Shown: one piece after another, positions 1 through 7,400 of the stretch | How the letters are laid out: the number at the start of each line of letters is the position of its first letter | Position numbering within the stretch: the stretch's first letter is position 1 | Assembly: GCF_003231285.1 (NCBI RefSeq) | Contig: NZ_QKNS01000001.1 | Coordinates: 1-64,000 of the forward strand | DNA length: 64,000 nucleotides | Direction of reading: 5' to 3' | From: Hymenobacter sediminis | GTDB lineage: Bacteria > Bacteroidota > Bacteroidia > Cytophagales > Hymenobacteraceae | Notes under the pieces: generated by a model | The model's database searches: none | What the model saw: only the letters and a program-made list of their open reading frames with translations | Told to the model about the DNA's origin: nothing | Translations under genes and position numbers: made by a program

Positions 1-70
1 CAAGAGAAAAACTTTTTTCGAAGCGTTTTCTTCTCAGTACTTAGTGCCGGCTTCCGATTGAAGCGGGCTG

Positions 71-100
71 CAAAGGTAAACAGCTTTTTGCTTTTTCCAA
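71..100 (-). promoter_or_regulatory. Promoter-like unit 1 (minus strand)
   Basis: Read on the minus strand, TTGG (97-100) is followed after 18 bases by TACCTTTG (71-78), matching the Bacteroidota -33/-7 layout. It is the unit nearest the window edge, so transcripts would start near base 64 and run leftward. A T-rich block ending in TTTCG lies upstream of the core, as in unit 2. Confidence 0.6.
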
Positions 101-257
101 GTTCCAGACCAAAAAACTTTTTTTCGCTTTTTGGCGCCCTGGTGGGCGGCTATCCCGCTTTTACCGCTATCTAAGCGGCAAGGCGTGGGGTGCTGGTTCT
201 TGGCTTTTCCCAAGTCCCCTCGCGGGGTCGGGCTCCGCTTCCGGCTGAATCGGGGTG

Positions 258-289
258 CAAAGGTAGCACACCTCGTTTCACTTTCGCAA
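258..289 (-). promoter_or_regulatory. Promoter-like unit 2 (minus strand)
   Basis: Minus-strand TTGC (286-289), 20-base spacer, TACCTTTG (258-265). Flanks resemble unit 1: a short block like cttccg..tgaa..cgggg on the downstream side and an A/T-rich block ending in tttttttcg upstream. The repeated layout supports a tandem promoter array. Confidence 0.6.
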
Positions 290-373
290 GCCTGCAGGCA
301 AACTTTTTTTCGACCGTCGGCTAGAGTGCTGTACTCTCGCCGCTGGCCCCCTCCGCGTTTCGGATTGGGAGTG

Positions 374-405
374 CAAAAGTGCACCATGCCGCCCGCTTTT
401 CCAAA
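374..405 (-). promoter_or_regulatory. Promoter-like unit 3 (minus strand)
   Basis: Minus-strand TTTG (402-405), 20-base spacer, CACTTTTG (374-381). The -33 box is the best of the three but the -7 box departs from TAnnTTTG at its first base. It is the most distal and probably weakest unit of the array. Confidence 0.45.
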
Positions 406-512
406 CCCTGCCCCATCTTTTTTCGTTTCAGGCCCCGCTTAAGGCTGGGCGGCTTGTGCTAGGCGGCAGAAGGGCAAACACTTACGTGGTGAAAAAATGT
501 TCCTAGTATTAT

Positions 513-546
513 AAAAAAGGCCTCTATTGTGAATAGAGGCCTTTTT
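513..546 (-). terminator. Intrinsic terminator of the DUF4476 gene
   Basis: The inverted repeat aaaggcctcta / tagaggccttt with a short loop is flanked by A and T runs. It sits just past the stop of the minus-strand DUF4476 gene and could act in both directions. Confidence 0.8.
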
Positions 547-566
547 GAATTCATTAGAAGCGGTGC

Positions 567-1319
567 TCAGGGCCGGTATGAATCTATATACTGCTGAACC
601 TCGCGGATGCTGGATTGGTATTGTAGTGCATCGTAAACACGATAGAAGTTTTGTCTATCAGCAACACGGGTGTACATGTATTTAGCCAGCTCGATACGGT
701 TTCTATCAAATGCAATGGTAGTGATAAGACGTCGGGCATCATCAGCTGGTAAGCTTACCTCCCGCAAAGCTTCGCGAATAATGGCCAGCTTATTGTCGTC
801 AAAGGATTGACGCTGTACAGTCTGTAGTAGGGCATCTACATCTTGAGGCACCATTATATAAGATGCGTTGCCAGGGTAACTATTGGGATAAGGAGGTTCA
901 TTGTTATAGTCAGGAGCAGGCGCAGGCGGTACGGGTGGAGAATACGGGCCGCGGGGAACAGGGCTATACCCTCCTCGCTGAATAGGTAAGGCCGAGACTT
1001 TACGGAGTTGAGGAGGGTAGCCATTCCGAGTTGCTAAGACAAAATTGGTTTCTAGGCCTTCATCCAAAAATACCTTAGTCCGGTAACTGATGCTACGGCC
1101 GTAGCCGGTGGGAATAAGAAACTCGGCCTGATGGAAACCAGGAGCTATGCGGCTTAGGCTTATTTGGCGAGCTCCAGCCTGAGTTAAGGCACGACCATCG
1201 AAGATTAGCCGAAATACTACCCCTCGCTCAGAAGTAAAGTTGACATTGGCAGGAGCCGCATTAGCCAAAGAAGCCAAGAACAGATAGAGCCCGACACATA
1301 GAAGTAAAGCCTTTTTCAT
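567..1319 (-). CDS. DUF4476 domain secreted protein
   Basis: This 250-residue protein opens with a clear Sec signal peptide (MKKALLLCVGLYLF, cleavage near ANA-AP at about 22). Residues about 25-110 form a beta-rich region, 115-150 are a proline/tyrosine-rich linker, and 155-247 match the DUF4476 pattern of short helices, with repeated F-D-x-N/D-x-x-L and Y-x-x-x-x-D elements. DUF4476 proteins are common in Bacteroidota and have no established function. It is probably periplasmic or surface-associated. It stands alone between two terminators, so it is likely monocistronic. The family call is good; a biochemical role cannot be assigned. Confidence 0.85.
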   Translation of the reverse strand: MKKALLLCVGLYLFLASLANAAPANVNFTSERGVVFRLIFDGRALTQAGARQISLSRIAPGFHQAEFLIPTGYGRSISYRTKVFLDEGLETNFVLATRNGYPPQLRKVSALPIQRGGYSPVPRGPYSPPVPPAPAPDYNNEPPYPNSYPGNASYIMVPQDVDALLQTVQRQSFDDNKLAIIREALREVSLPADDARRLITTIAFDRNRIELAKYMYTRVADRQNFYRVYDALQYQSSIREVQQYIDSYRP

Positions 1320-1432
1320 AATGCAGCTGTTGGAGTGATTGGTCCGTGGGCTAAATCCAAGGATTATGCCAACTGCATATTCTGGTGTACTACCTGTTTA
1401 CACTGGGATATAGTATAGAGATATAAGAAAAG

Positions 1433-1467
1433 AAAAGCCCGAGCTACTTGCGCAACTCGGGCTTTTA
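1433..1467 (-). terminator. Terminator of the PorE-like gene
   Basis: The arms aaaagcccgag and ctcgggctttt surround a short loop. It lies directly downstream of the minus-strand gene ending at 1486, with a T run on the outgoing strand. Confidence 0.8.
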
Positions 1468-1485
1468 CTAACTGGTTAGGGTAGG

Positions 1486-3417
1486 CTACTCCGCAATTCT
1501 GGTGACCTTAAACTCTGTGCGGCGGTTACGCTGATAATCTTCCTCGGTTTTGGCACCTTGTATTACTGGACGAGATTCACCGTAGCCCTTCGCTGTGATG
1601 CGGGACTTTGCAATTCCCTTAGACACAATGTAGGCAACAGCGGCTTCTGCCCGACGCTGAGAAAGAGCCATGTTATAGGCGTCCTTGCCCCGGGAGTCGG
1701 TATGAGAGCTGAGCTCAATTGTGATTTGAGGGTTATCATTCAGCGTCTGTACCAGCTTGTCCAACTCTACAGCAGCATCAGGACGAATGTTGGCCTTATC
1801 GTAGTCGTAGAAGATGTTATCGACCACAATGGCTTTGTTCTTCACGATTCTGGTGAGCGTGAGGGTTACAGGTACCCGAACATCGTTCATCAAGTCAGGT
1901 AGAGACTCTTGGGGAGGGCGCCGGCCAACAGTACTTACATTGTTGCGAGCAGTGAAATAGCCCGAACGGTTTGCGATGAGCGAATAGGTAGCTGTTGCAG
2001 TATCCAGCTTCATGCTGAATTTGCCATCGGTACCGGTAGTGACTTCTTGTAGCTTCTGCCCGCTGTTACTATAAAGAGTCACCTTCTCACTTGCTACCGG
2101 AACCGATTGGCCGGTTTTGCCAACTAGCTCCACCAAAGTACCATCTACGTAGAAGGTAACGGCTTTATAAGGTCGCTCCCGGAACAGGTAAAGGTCATCG
2201 GAGCCTTTGCCACCGGCACGGTTGGAGGCAAACACGCCCATCCGGGGACTTGTAAAGAAAGGAGCAAAGTCGTCGCCGTTGCTATTAATAGGAGCGCCTA
2301 GGTTAACTACTTTCCCTTTCTGTACCTTATAAATATCGAGCTTGCCAAGGCCAGGGTGGCCATCGGAAGAGAAGTAGAGGGTGCCATCTGGGGCAATGGC
2401 GGGGAAGTTCTCGTTGCCGGGCGTATTGATCAGTTCGCCCAGGTTTTCGGGGGTAGAGAAACGCCCCGGGCTTTCCATGGTGGATTTATATAGGTCGTTA
2501 CCCCCGAAGCCACCTTTGCGGGTGGAGGTGAAGTAAAGCGTTTGCCCGTCGGGAGAGAATACCGGCGAGAATTCATCGGCAGTGCTGCTGTTTACTCCGC
2601 GCAGGATTTCCGGCTCGGTCCAGGTGTTATTTCTGAAGTACGATACCCACAGATCAACGCTGAGGTAGCCTTTCTTGGAGCCATCGTTGGAGCGGGCAAA
2701 TACCATCATCTTGCCATCGGGCGAGTAGGTAGCACTGGCTTCGTGGCGGTTATCGGAGTTGAAAGTAGACTCAAGCTTCCGAACGGTGCCGCCCGTTAGC
2801 TTCTGCTCATCCTCAAACCGAATAGCATAGAGGTCATTGAAACCTTCGCCATTTCCCTGAAAGACCTTGCCCTCCCGTCCGGAAGCGAATACCAACTCTT
2901 TGGTATCCGGCATGCGGGTAGCACTGAATTCGGCGGCGGGGGTGTTAATCTGGTCCAGGGGCGTTACTTCATCATTGGTACGCAGAGCCAGCAAGGCCGT
3001 GGAGGCCCGAGCGGTGCGCGCGGCTGCTTCCGCTTGCTCAGCCAGGGTGCGGTTGCTGCCGGCTTGGGCATAGGCTTCAAACTGGGTAGCAGCTTCCTCC
3101 GTTTTGCCCGCTGCCCGCAGGGCTTGAGCATAGCGGAAACCAGCATCGGGAGCCTTCGCTTTCCCATCCAGGGCCGCTTTGTAGTAGGGCTCGGCTTGGT
3201 CGAGACGGTTGGAAAGCCTATATGCCTCTGCGATACGGTAGTTATAGGCCGCCACACTACGGCCCTTGGCAACATCCTTTTTGTATAAAGCAATAGCCGT
3301 TTCATACTCGCCCTGGGCGAAGCGCTTATCGGCCTTGCTCATACCGCCAGATGTAGCACAGCCACTGAGCAGGGCCGCCGAACCAGCTACGGCACCCAAT
3401 AGAATATAGGTTTTCAT
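1486..3417 (-). CDS. porE: PorE-like OmpA-family lipoprotein (TPR, propeller, CRD)
   Basis: The 643-residue protein starts with a lipoprotein signal whose lipobox is LSGC (Cys at about 20). Then come TPR-like helices (about 30-135), a beta-propeller of PD40/WD40-like blades (about 165-405, with repeats such as FSPDGQTLYFTS), a carboxypeptidase-regulatory-like beta sandwich (about 420-500) and a C-terminal OmpA peptidoglycan-binding domain (about 530-640, with ELSSHTDSRG). This order is the one described for PorE, an outer-membrane lipoprotein of the type IX secretion system that ties the machine to peptidoglycan. Other OmpA/PD40 proteins share parts of the architecture, so the specific PorE assignment is an inference. 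No other T9SS gene is adjacent. Confidence 0.8.
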   Translation of the reverse strand: MKTYILLGAVAGSAALLSGCATSGGMSKADKRFAQGEYETAIALYKKDVAKGRSVAAYNYRIAEAYRLSNRLDQAEPYYKAALDGKAKAPDAGFRYAQALRAAGKTEEAATQFEAYAQAGSNRTLAEQAEAAARTARASTALLALRTNDEVTPLDQINTPAAEFSATRMPDTKELVFASGREGKVFQGNGEGFNDLYAIRFEDEQKLTGGTVRKLESTFNSDNRHEASATYSPDGKMMVFARSNDGSKKGYLSVDLWVSYFRNNTWTEPEILRGVNSSTADEFSPVFSPDGQTLYFTSTRKGGFGGNDLYKSTMESPGRFSTPENLGELINTPGNENFPAIAPDGTLYFSSDGHPGLGKLDIYKVQKGKVVNLGAPINSNGDDFAPFFTSPRMGVFASNRAGGKGSDDLYLFRERPYKAVTFYVDGTLVELVGKTGQSVPVASEKVTLYSNSGQKLQEVTTGTDGKFSMKLDTATATYSLIANRSGYFTARNNVSTVGRRPPQESLPDLMNDVRVPVTLTLTRIVKNKAIVVDNIFYDYDKANIRPDAAVELDKLVQTLNDNPQITIELSSHTDSRGKDAYNMALSQRRAEAAVAYIVSKGIAKSRITAKGYGESRPVIQGAKTEEDYQRNRRTEFKVTRIAE

Positions 3418-3501
3418 GAAAGGCAGGGGTAGGAAGGAAACAATACCAGAACGAATAACGAGTATTTCGGGAGGAAGTATGTCAAGATACGACGGCCTCC
3501 T

Positions 3502-4011
3502 CTATTTCTCTACCGCAGAAACGGGTGATTGGAAATAGCGCGTTAGCCAAGTTGCGGCTGCCGGAGCCGGCCACGCTGCCTGGAGCTGCCCCACAGAGGA
3601 AATCGTATTGTCGAAGTAAGGCGTTTCTGGGCGTAGCAGCCCCTGGGCTACGGCAGTGCGCAGCTCACGCCGGTCGAGGAGGTGAACCTTGTCATTGAGT
3701 AGAAAAGCCAGCTTTGCTTTATCGAGCAATTGAATTTGCAGCTGCTCTTCTATGCTGCGCACGAAGCGTACGGAGGCATCAATGGAGCAGCCACTGGCAT
3801 CGGCTACGGCTTCATCTAGGCCAATGACCAAGAATTGTTGGTGCCGGATTTCTGCTGATGCAGCCAGGGTACGTCCGTGGCTGGTCCATTCTTCGGCAAA
3901 CTGCTGGAGGGCTGGCTGCAGGACGGCTACCTCGGCAGCAGTGAAGGGCCGCTCGGCCTGATATATCCAGATGCGGGCTGAACCTGGCAACTGGTTGAAG
4001 GATACGTGCAT
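3502..4011 (-). CDS. Conserved Bacteroidota protein of unknown function
   Basis: A 169-residue soluble protein with no signal peptide or membrane segment. It belongs to a Bacteroidota-restricted set that I recall being labelled ABC transporter ATPase in databases, but no Walker A, signature or Walker B motif is present, so that label should not be trusted. The middle (about 40-110) alternates strands and helices, including a QQFLVIGLDE strand. It is transcribed in the same direction as, and upstream of, the PorE-like gene with an 84-base gap. It has no terminator of its own, so co-transcription is possible. Function unknown. Confidence 0.7.
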   Translation of the reverse strand: MHVSFNQLPGSARIWIYQAERPFTAAEVAVLQPALQQFAEEWTSHGRTLAASAEIRHQQFLVIGLDEAVADASGCSIDASVRFVRSIEEQLQIQLLDKAKLAFLLNDKVHLLDRRELRTAVAQGLLRPETPYFDNTISSVGQLQAAWPAPAAATWLTRYFQSPVSAVEK

Positions 4012-4100
4012 AAACCTGAAAGCTAAGGCAGGGAAAAGGGGTTACCTCCTACCCTGCCGAATTTATAGACGGTGCTAGGAAGAAGCGCCGATTCCTTACA

Positions 4101-4138
4101 AAGAAACAGCCCCGCCCGGAAGTTCCGGCGGGGCTGCT
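4101..4138 (-). terminator. Terminator of the iron-sulfur operon
   Basis: GC-rich inverted repeat with arms cagccccgcc and ggcggggctg around a small loop, 30 bases past the stop of the minus-strand (Fe-S) gene. The outgoing minus strand carries TTTCTTTG after the stem. Confidence 0.75.
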
Positions 4139-4168
4139 TACTATATAGAGTAATAGGGCAAGTTGCAG

Positions 4169-5053
4169 TTACGCATTCAGTCCTTCAGCGGAGGCAATCA
4201 GTTCGGCCAGGTCGAACACCTGCACGTCAGATTCACGCTCTTTGTTTTTCACGCCGTCGGCCATCATGGTCATGCAGAAGGGGCAAGCTACGGCAATAAC
4301 GCTGCCGCCGTGGTTGGAGCCAGCCGGCAAAGCAGGAGCGGTGCTTTCTACCCCACGCAAGTTGCTCAGTACATTGGCGTCCCCATCGAGGGTAGCCAGA
4401 GCCTCCTCAGTACGCTCAATGTTGACATCCTTCTTGCCGGGCTCAGGCTCTTTCCACATTTGAGCCCCACCAGCACCACAGCACAGGCCATTGGTTTTGC
4501 AGCGCTTCATCTCCAGCAGATCAGCATCTAACACTTCTAGCACAGCGCGTGGCGCTTCGTAGATGTTGTTAGCCCGACCGAGGTAGCAGGAATCATGGAA
4601 AGTAATGCGCCGCCCTTTGAATGACTCGCCACCTTCTGCCGTCACCTTGCCCTCATTGATTAGCTGCTGCAGGAACGTGCTGTGGTGGATTACCTCATAT
4701 TCGCCGCCCAGCGCCGGGTACTCGTTTTTAATGGTATTGAAGCAGTGCGGGCAGGCCGTTACCACCTTCTTAATACCGTAGCCATTGAGGGTAGTAATGT
4801 TCTGCATTGCCTGCATCTGGAACAGGAACTCGTTGCCAGCACGTTTGGCTGGGTCGCCGGTGCAGGTTTCCTCCATGCCCAGAACAGCGTAGTTTACACC
4901 TACGTGCTCCAGAATCCGGACGAAGGCGCGCGTAACACGCTTGTACCGGTCGTCGAAGGCACCGGCGCAGCCTACCCAGAACAACACTTCTGGGGTTTCG
5001 CCCCGGGCGGCCAAGTCGGCCATCATCGGAACATTAATCTGACGTTTTTCCAC
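4169..5053 (-). CDS. (Fe-S)-binding protein with CCG motifs (HdrB/GlpC-like)
   Basis: The 294-residue soluble protein has two cysteine-rich CCG-type repeats: early Cys residues in FWVGCAG and ETCTGDP, then ACPHCFNT; later HDSCYLGRAN, LCCGAGGAQ and ACPFCMT. These are the signatures of the heterodisulfide-reductase-B/GlpC/LutA family, which bind iron-sulfur clusters in electron-transfer complexes. It follows a membrane ferredoxin-domain gene by 84 bases on the same strand, and the two probably form one membrane-bound oxidoreductase module accepting or delivering electrons at the quinone pool. The physiological donor is not evident. The pairing is commonly seen in Bacteroidota. Confidence 0.85.
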   Translation of the reverse strand: MEKRQINVPMMADLAARGETPEVLFWVGCAGAFDDRYKRVTRAFVRILEHVGVNYAVLGMEETCTGDPAKRAGNEFLFQMQAMQNITTLNGYGIKKVVTACPHCFNTIKNEYPALGGEYEVIHHSTFLQQLINEGKVTAEGGESFKGRRITFHDSCYLGRANNIYEAPRAVLEVLDADLLEMKRCKTNGLCCGAGGAQMWKEPEPGKKDVNIERTEEALATLDGDANVLSNLRGVESTAPALPAGSNHGGSVIAVACPFCMTMMADGVKNKERESDVQVFDLAELIASAEGLNA

Positions 5054-5137
5054 TGAGGAGCTGAAAATTAGATACCAGGAGCCAAAAAGCTACTACTGGT
5101 TGATGAGGATTTCAATTCAAGAAACTCAACGCCGACG

Positions 5138-6529
5138 CTAGGCCTGTGCAACGGTAGTTTTCTCCGTCACGAACAGGTCATCGGCCCAGTTAAACCGGTC
5201 TGAAGGCGAGAAGGCCCAGGGAGCACCGTTGTTCTCGATGTTGCTGAACATCACGTTCAGAGAGTTAGGCGCCGCCGATTCTTCCAGCACTAGGAAGCGG
5301 CGCATCTCTACAATGCTTTCCAGCGGGTTGATGTTCACGGGGCAGGCTTCCACGCAGGCATTGCAGGTAGTGCAGGCCCACAACTCTTCCGGCGTTACGT
5401 AGCCGCGGAGCAACGTATGGTTTTCTTTGTCTAGTTGCTCTTGTTCGGGGTGCTTGGCCTCTTTGCCGTAGAGGTTGGGGCTGAACACTAAGGGCGAGTT
5501 ATACTTCTCCTCTACCCTATCGCGGGTGTCCATAATGATTTTACGGGGCGAGAGAAGCTTACCCGTGAGATTGGCCGGGCATACCGAGGTGCAGCGGCCA
5601 CACTCAGTGCAGGAGTAAGCGTTGAGCAAGTTGGTCCAAGCCAAGTCGTCCACGTCTTTGGCGCCGAAGGGGGTAGGCGCCGCGGCCGAGCCATCAGGAG
5701 CGAGGGCCGAAGCCGGTACCTCGTAGCTGGGGTCCATCATGGCTTTCACCTCATGGGTAATGCTTTCCACGTTCGAGAACTGCCCCTGCGGTACTAACCG
5801 CGAGAAGTACACGTTCGGGAAGGCCATAATGATATGGAAGTGCTTGGAGCTGGGCAGGTAGTTCAGGAACAGCAGAATACCGACAATGTGAGCCCACCAA
5901 CCAATGCGCTCCAATACGTGCAGCGCGGCCGGACTATCGGGCAGTAAGCCGGTAAGAAACTGGCTGATTGGAAAAGCCCCAGGCAAATCGGCACCGTGCA
6001 GCTTTAAATCGGCGGCGTTCATGGTGAACAACGCCGCCATCAGAATCACCTCGATGTAGAGGATGACGTTGGCGTCGAGGCGAGGCCAGGCGCGCATTTC
6101 GGGTCCCGTGAAGCGACGCACACCTTGCACGTTGCGGCGCCACCAGAAGGCCGCTACTGCCAGAATTACCAGCGCGCCCAGAACTTCATTGGTAGCAGTA
6201 AGCGCCGAGTACAGTGGCCCGAGGAATTGCAGAAACCGGTGCGTCCCGAAGATACCGTCCGCCAGAATTTCAATTACCTCGATGTTGATAACAATGAAGC
6301 CGATATACACAACCAAGTGAAGCAGAGCCGGCGTAAGGCGCTTGAACATCTTTTGCTGACCAAAAGCCACCAGCAGCGTTTTCCATAGCCGCTCGTTCAC
6401 GTTGCCGCTCATGTCCCGGTCGCGCCCGACGAGGATGTTGGCCCGAATCTTCCGCGCTTGCCAGAAGAACAGGCCAAAGCCTGCCACTGCCACTAGCAGG
6501 AAGAGGATGTTTTGAAAAGAAAAGTGCAC
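5138..6529 (-). CDS. Membrane (Fe-S) oxidoreductase subunit, ferredoxin type
   Basis: The protein has about five or six membrane helices over residues 1-260 (nitrate-reductase-gamma-like cytochrome b fold), followed by two 4Fe-4S ferredoxin motifs: CTECGRCTSVCP, and CTTCNACVEACP some 85 residues later. It should anchor the downstream CCG protein to the inner membrane and pass electrons between the quinone pool and the clusters. Start choice: the frame stays open to an ATG at 6583, but the hydrophobic N-terminus begins at a GTG (6529) reading VHFSFQNILFLL. The longer version would add an 18-residue leader without family character and cross a possible promoter area. I therefore prefer the GTG, with moderate certainty. 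Confidence 0.8.
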   Translation of the reverse strand: MHFSFQNILFLLVAVAGFGLFFWQARKIRANILVGRDRDMSGNVNERLWKTLLVAFGQQKMFKRLTPALLHLVVYIGFIVINIEVIEILADGIFGTHRFLQFLGPLYSALTATNEVLGALVILAVAAFWWRRNVQGVRRFTGPEMRAWPRLDANVILYIEVILMAALFTMNAADLKLHGADLPGAFPISQFLTGLLPDSPAALHVLERIGWWAHIVGILLFLNYLPSSKHFHIIMAFPNVYFSRLVPQGQFSNVESITHEVKAMMDPSYEVPASALAPDGSAAAPTPFGAKDVDDLAWTNLLNAYSCTECGRCTSVCPANLTGKLLSPRKIIMDTRDRVEEKYNSPLVFSPNLYGKEAKHPEQEQLDKENHTLLRGYVTPEELWACTTCNACVEACPVNINPLESIVEMRRFLVLEESAAPNSLNVMFSNIENNGAPWAFSPSDRFNWADDLFVTEKTTVAQA

Positions 6530-6637
6530 GGGAATTGGGTAGGTTTGGGGTTTAGGCCGAAATATACTCGTTATGCATAACAAATGACAGTGTTTGCCTT
6601 TGTTAGATTCCGGCTGAAAATTTTTTTTCGATACGTC

Positions 6638-6667
6638 TTGCAGGTTGAAAATGGTTTACTACTTTTG
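6638..6667 (+). promoter_or_regulatory. Promoter of tRNA-Phe
   Basis: TTGC (6638-6641), 18 bases, then TACTTTTG (6660-6667): a close fit to the Bacteroidota -33/-7 pattern. An A/T-rich block ending in tttttttcg lies just upstream, as in the tandem units at the left edge. The tRNA begins about 42 bases after the -7 box. Confidence 0.7.
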
Positions 6668-6708
6668 TGCTCCCCAATGGCTGTAACGCTTCGGGGAAAC
6701 AACGAGCT

Positions 6709-6781
<73 letters not shown>

Positions 6782-6783
6782 CT

Positions 6784-6822
6784 AAAAAGGCCCTTCACTT
6801 CACTGTGAAGGGCCTTTTTGTT
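6784..6822 (+). terminator. Terminator of tRNA-Phe
   Basis: Near-perfect hairpin aaaaaggcccttcac / gtgaagggccttttt followed by a T-rich tail, directly after the tRNA. It may also stop the minus-strand gene ending at 6847. Confidence 0.9.
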
Positions 6823-6846
6823 TTTCATAACCTCCCAGCCTCTGTG

Positions 6847-7194
6847 CTACCAAGGTTGGGTTGCGGAAGTTGCCCTACCTCCGTGCTGACGGAAGAACTC
6901 ATCAACCTGCCGCTGTAAGCTTACTAAATCATCTGTTTCGCTTTCGGCCACAATATGCTCGAAGGCTGAAATGTGACGCGCGGTGCTTAAGAGGTAACCT
7001 GGGTGTTGCACCCAGGAATAAGCGTACAGCAAAGTGCCATCTTGCGCTGGCAGGTGAAACTGATACCGAACATCGCTGGCGGGAATAAAGGAGGGTTCGG
7101 TGTTGCTTACAGGGTAGTCCCAGGACCGATACAAGGAGATTCGGATGAAGCCCAACTGCTGCAGTTGAGTGTCTTTGATAGATAAGGAAAGCAT
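6847..7194 (-). CDS. Hypothetical protein, about 115 residues
   Basis: A small soluble protein with no family I recognise. The ATG at 7194 (MLSLSIKD) is preferred; an in-frame ATG at 7248 would add 18 residues rich in Arg and Pro. The body looks like a genuine alpha/beta protein (strands LLYAYSW, helix ISAFEHIVAE) ending in an amphipathic helix. It lies alone between tRNA-Phe and the divergent nagB gene. Its size and globular composition argue for a real gene, but nothing points to a role. Confidence 0.55.
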   Translation of the reverse strand: MLSLSIKDTQLQQLGFIRISLYRSWDYPVSNTEPSFIPASDVRYQFHLPAQDGTLLYAYSWVQHPGYLLSTARHISAFEHIVAESETDDLVSLQRQVDEFFRQHGGRATSATQPW

Positions 7195-7400
7195 ACATAC
7201 CCGGCGCGGAACAGACCTATCCGGATAAGCAATTTGCATTACTCTCACTTACATAGAAAGGCAAATACTGCCTCATTTGTGACATTCAATTTGAGATATG
7301 TTGAGGAAGCAGTAAAGGCTAGGAAATAGAAGCCCCAGCTTTTAAGGAAGTAAGCTAAGTAGCAAACATATCGGGATAGGGCTAGGGGATTTAGCGCATT

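Larger units (their letters stand above)
1..512. other. Gene-free leader/promoter region
   Basis: No convincing protein gene lies here; the open frames across it lack family resemblance. It holds three imperfect repeats of about 80 bases, each with a minus-strand promoter-like core (listed separately), and a leftmost stretch that would be transcribed as the start of an RNA leader running out of the window. The tandem arrangement is typical of stable-RNA operons, so an rRNA or tRNA operon is inferred just left of base 1. That operon itself is not visible. Confidence 0.6.

Noticed and set aside
34..442. Open frames on both strands at the left edge
   Set aside because: They lie across repeated promoter-like units, have no family likeness and biased compositions, so they are not genes.
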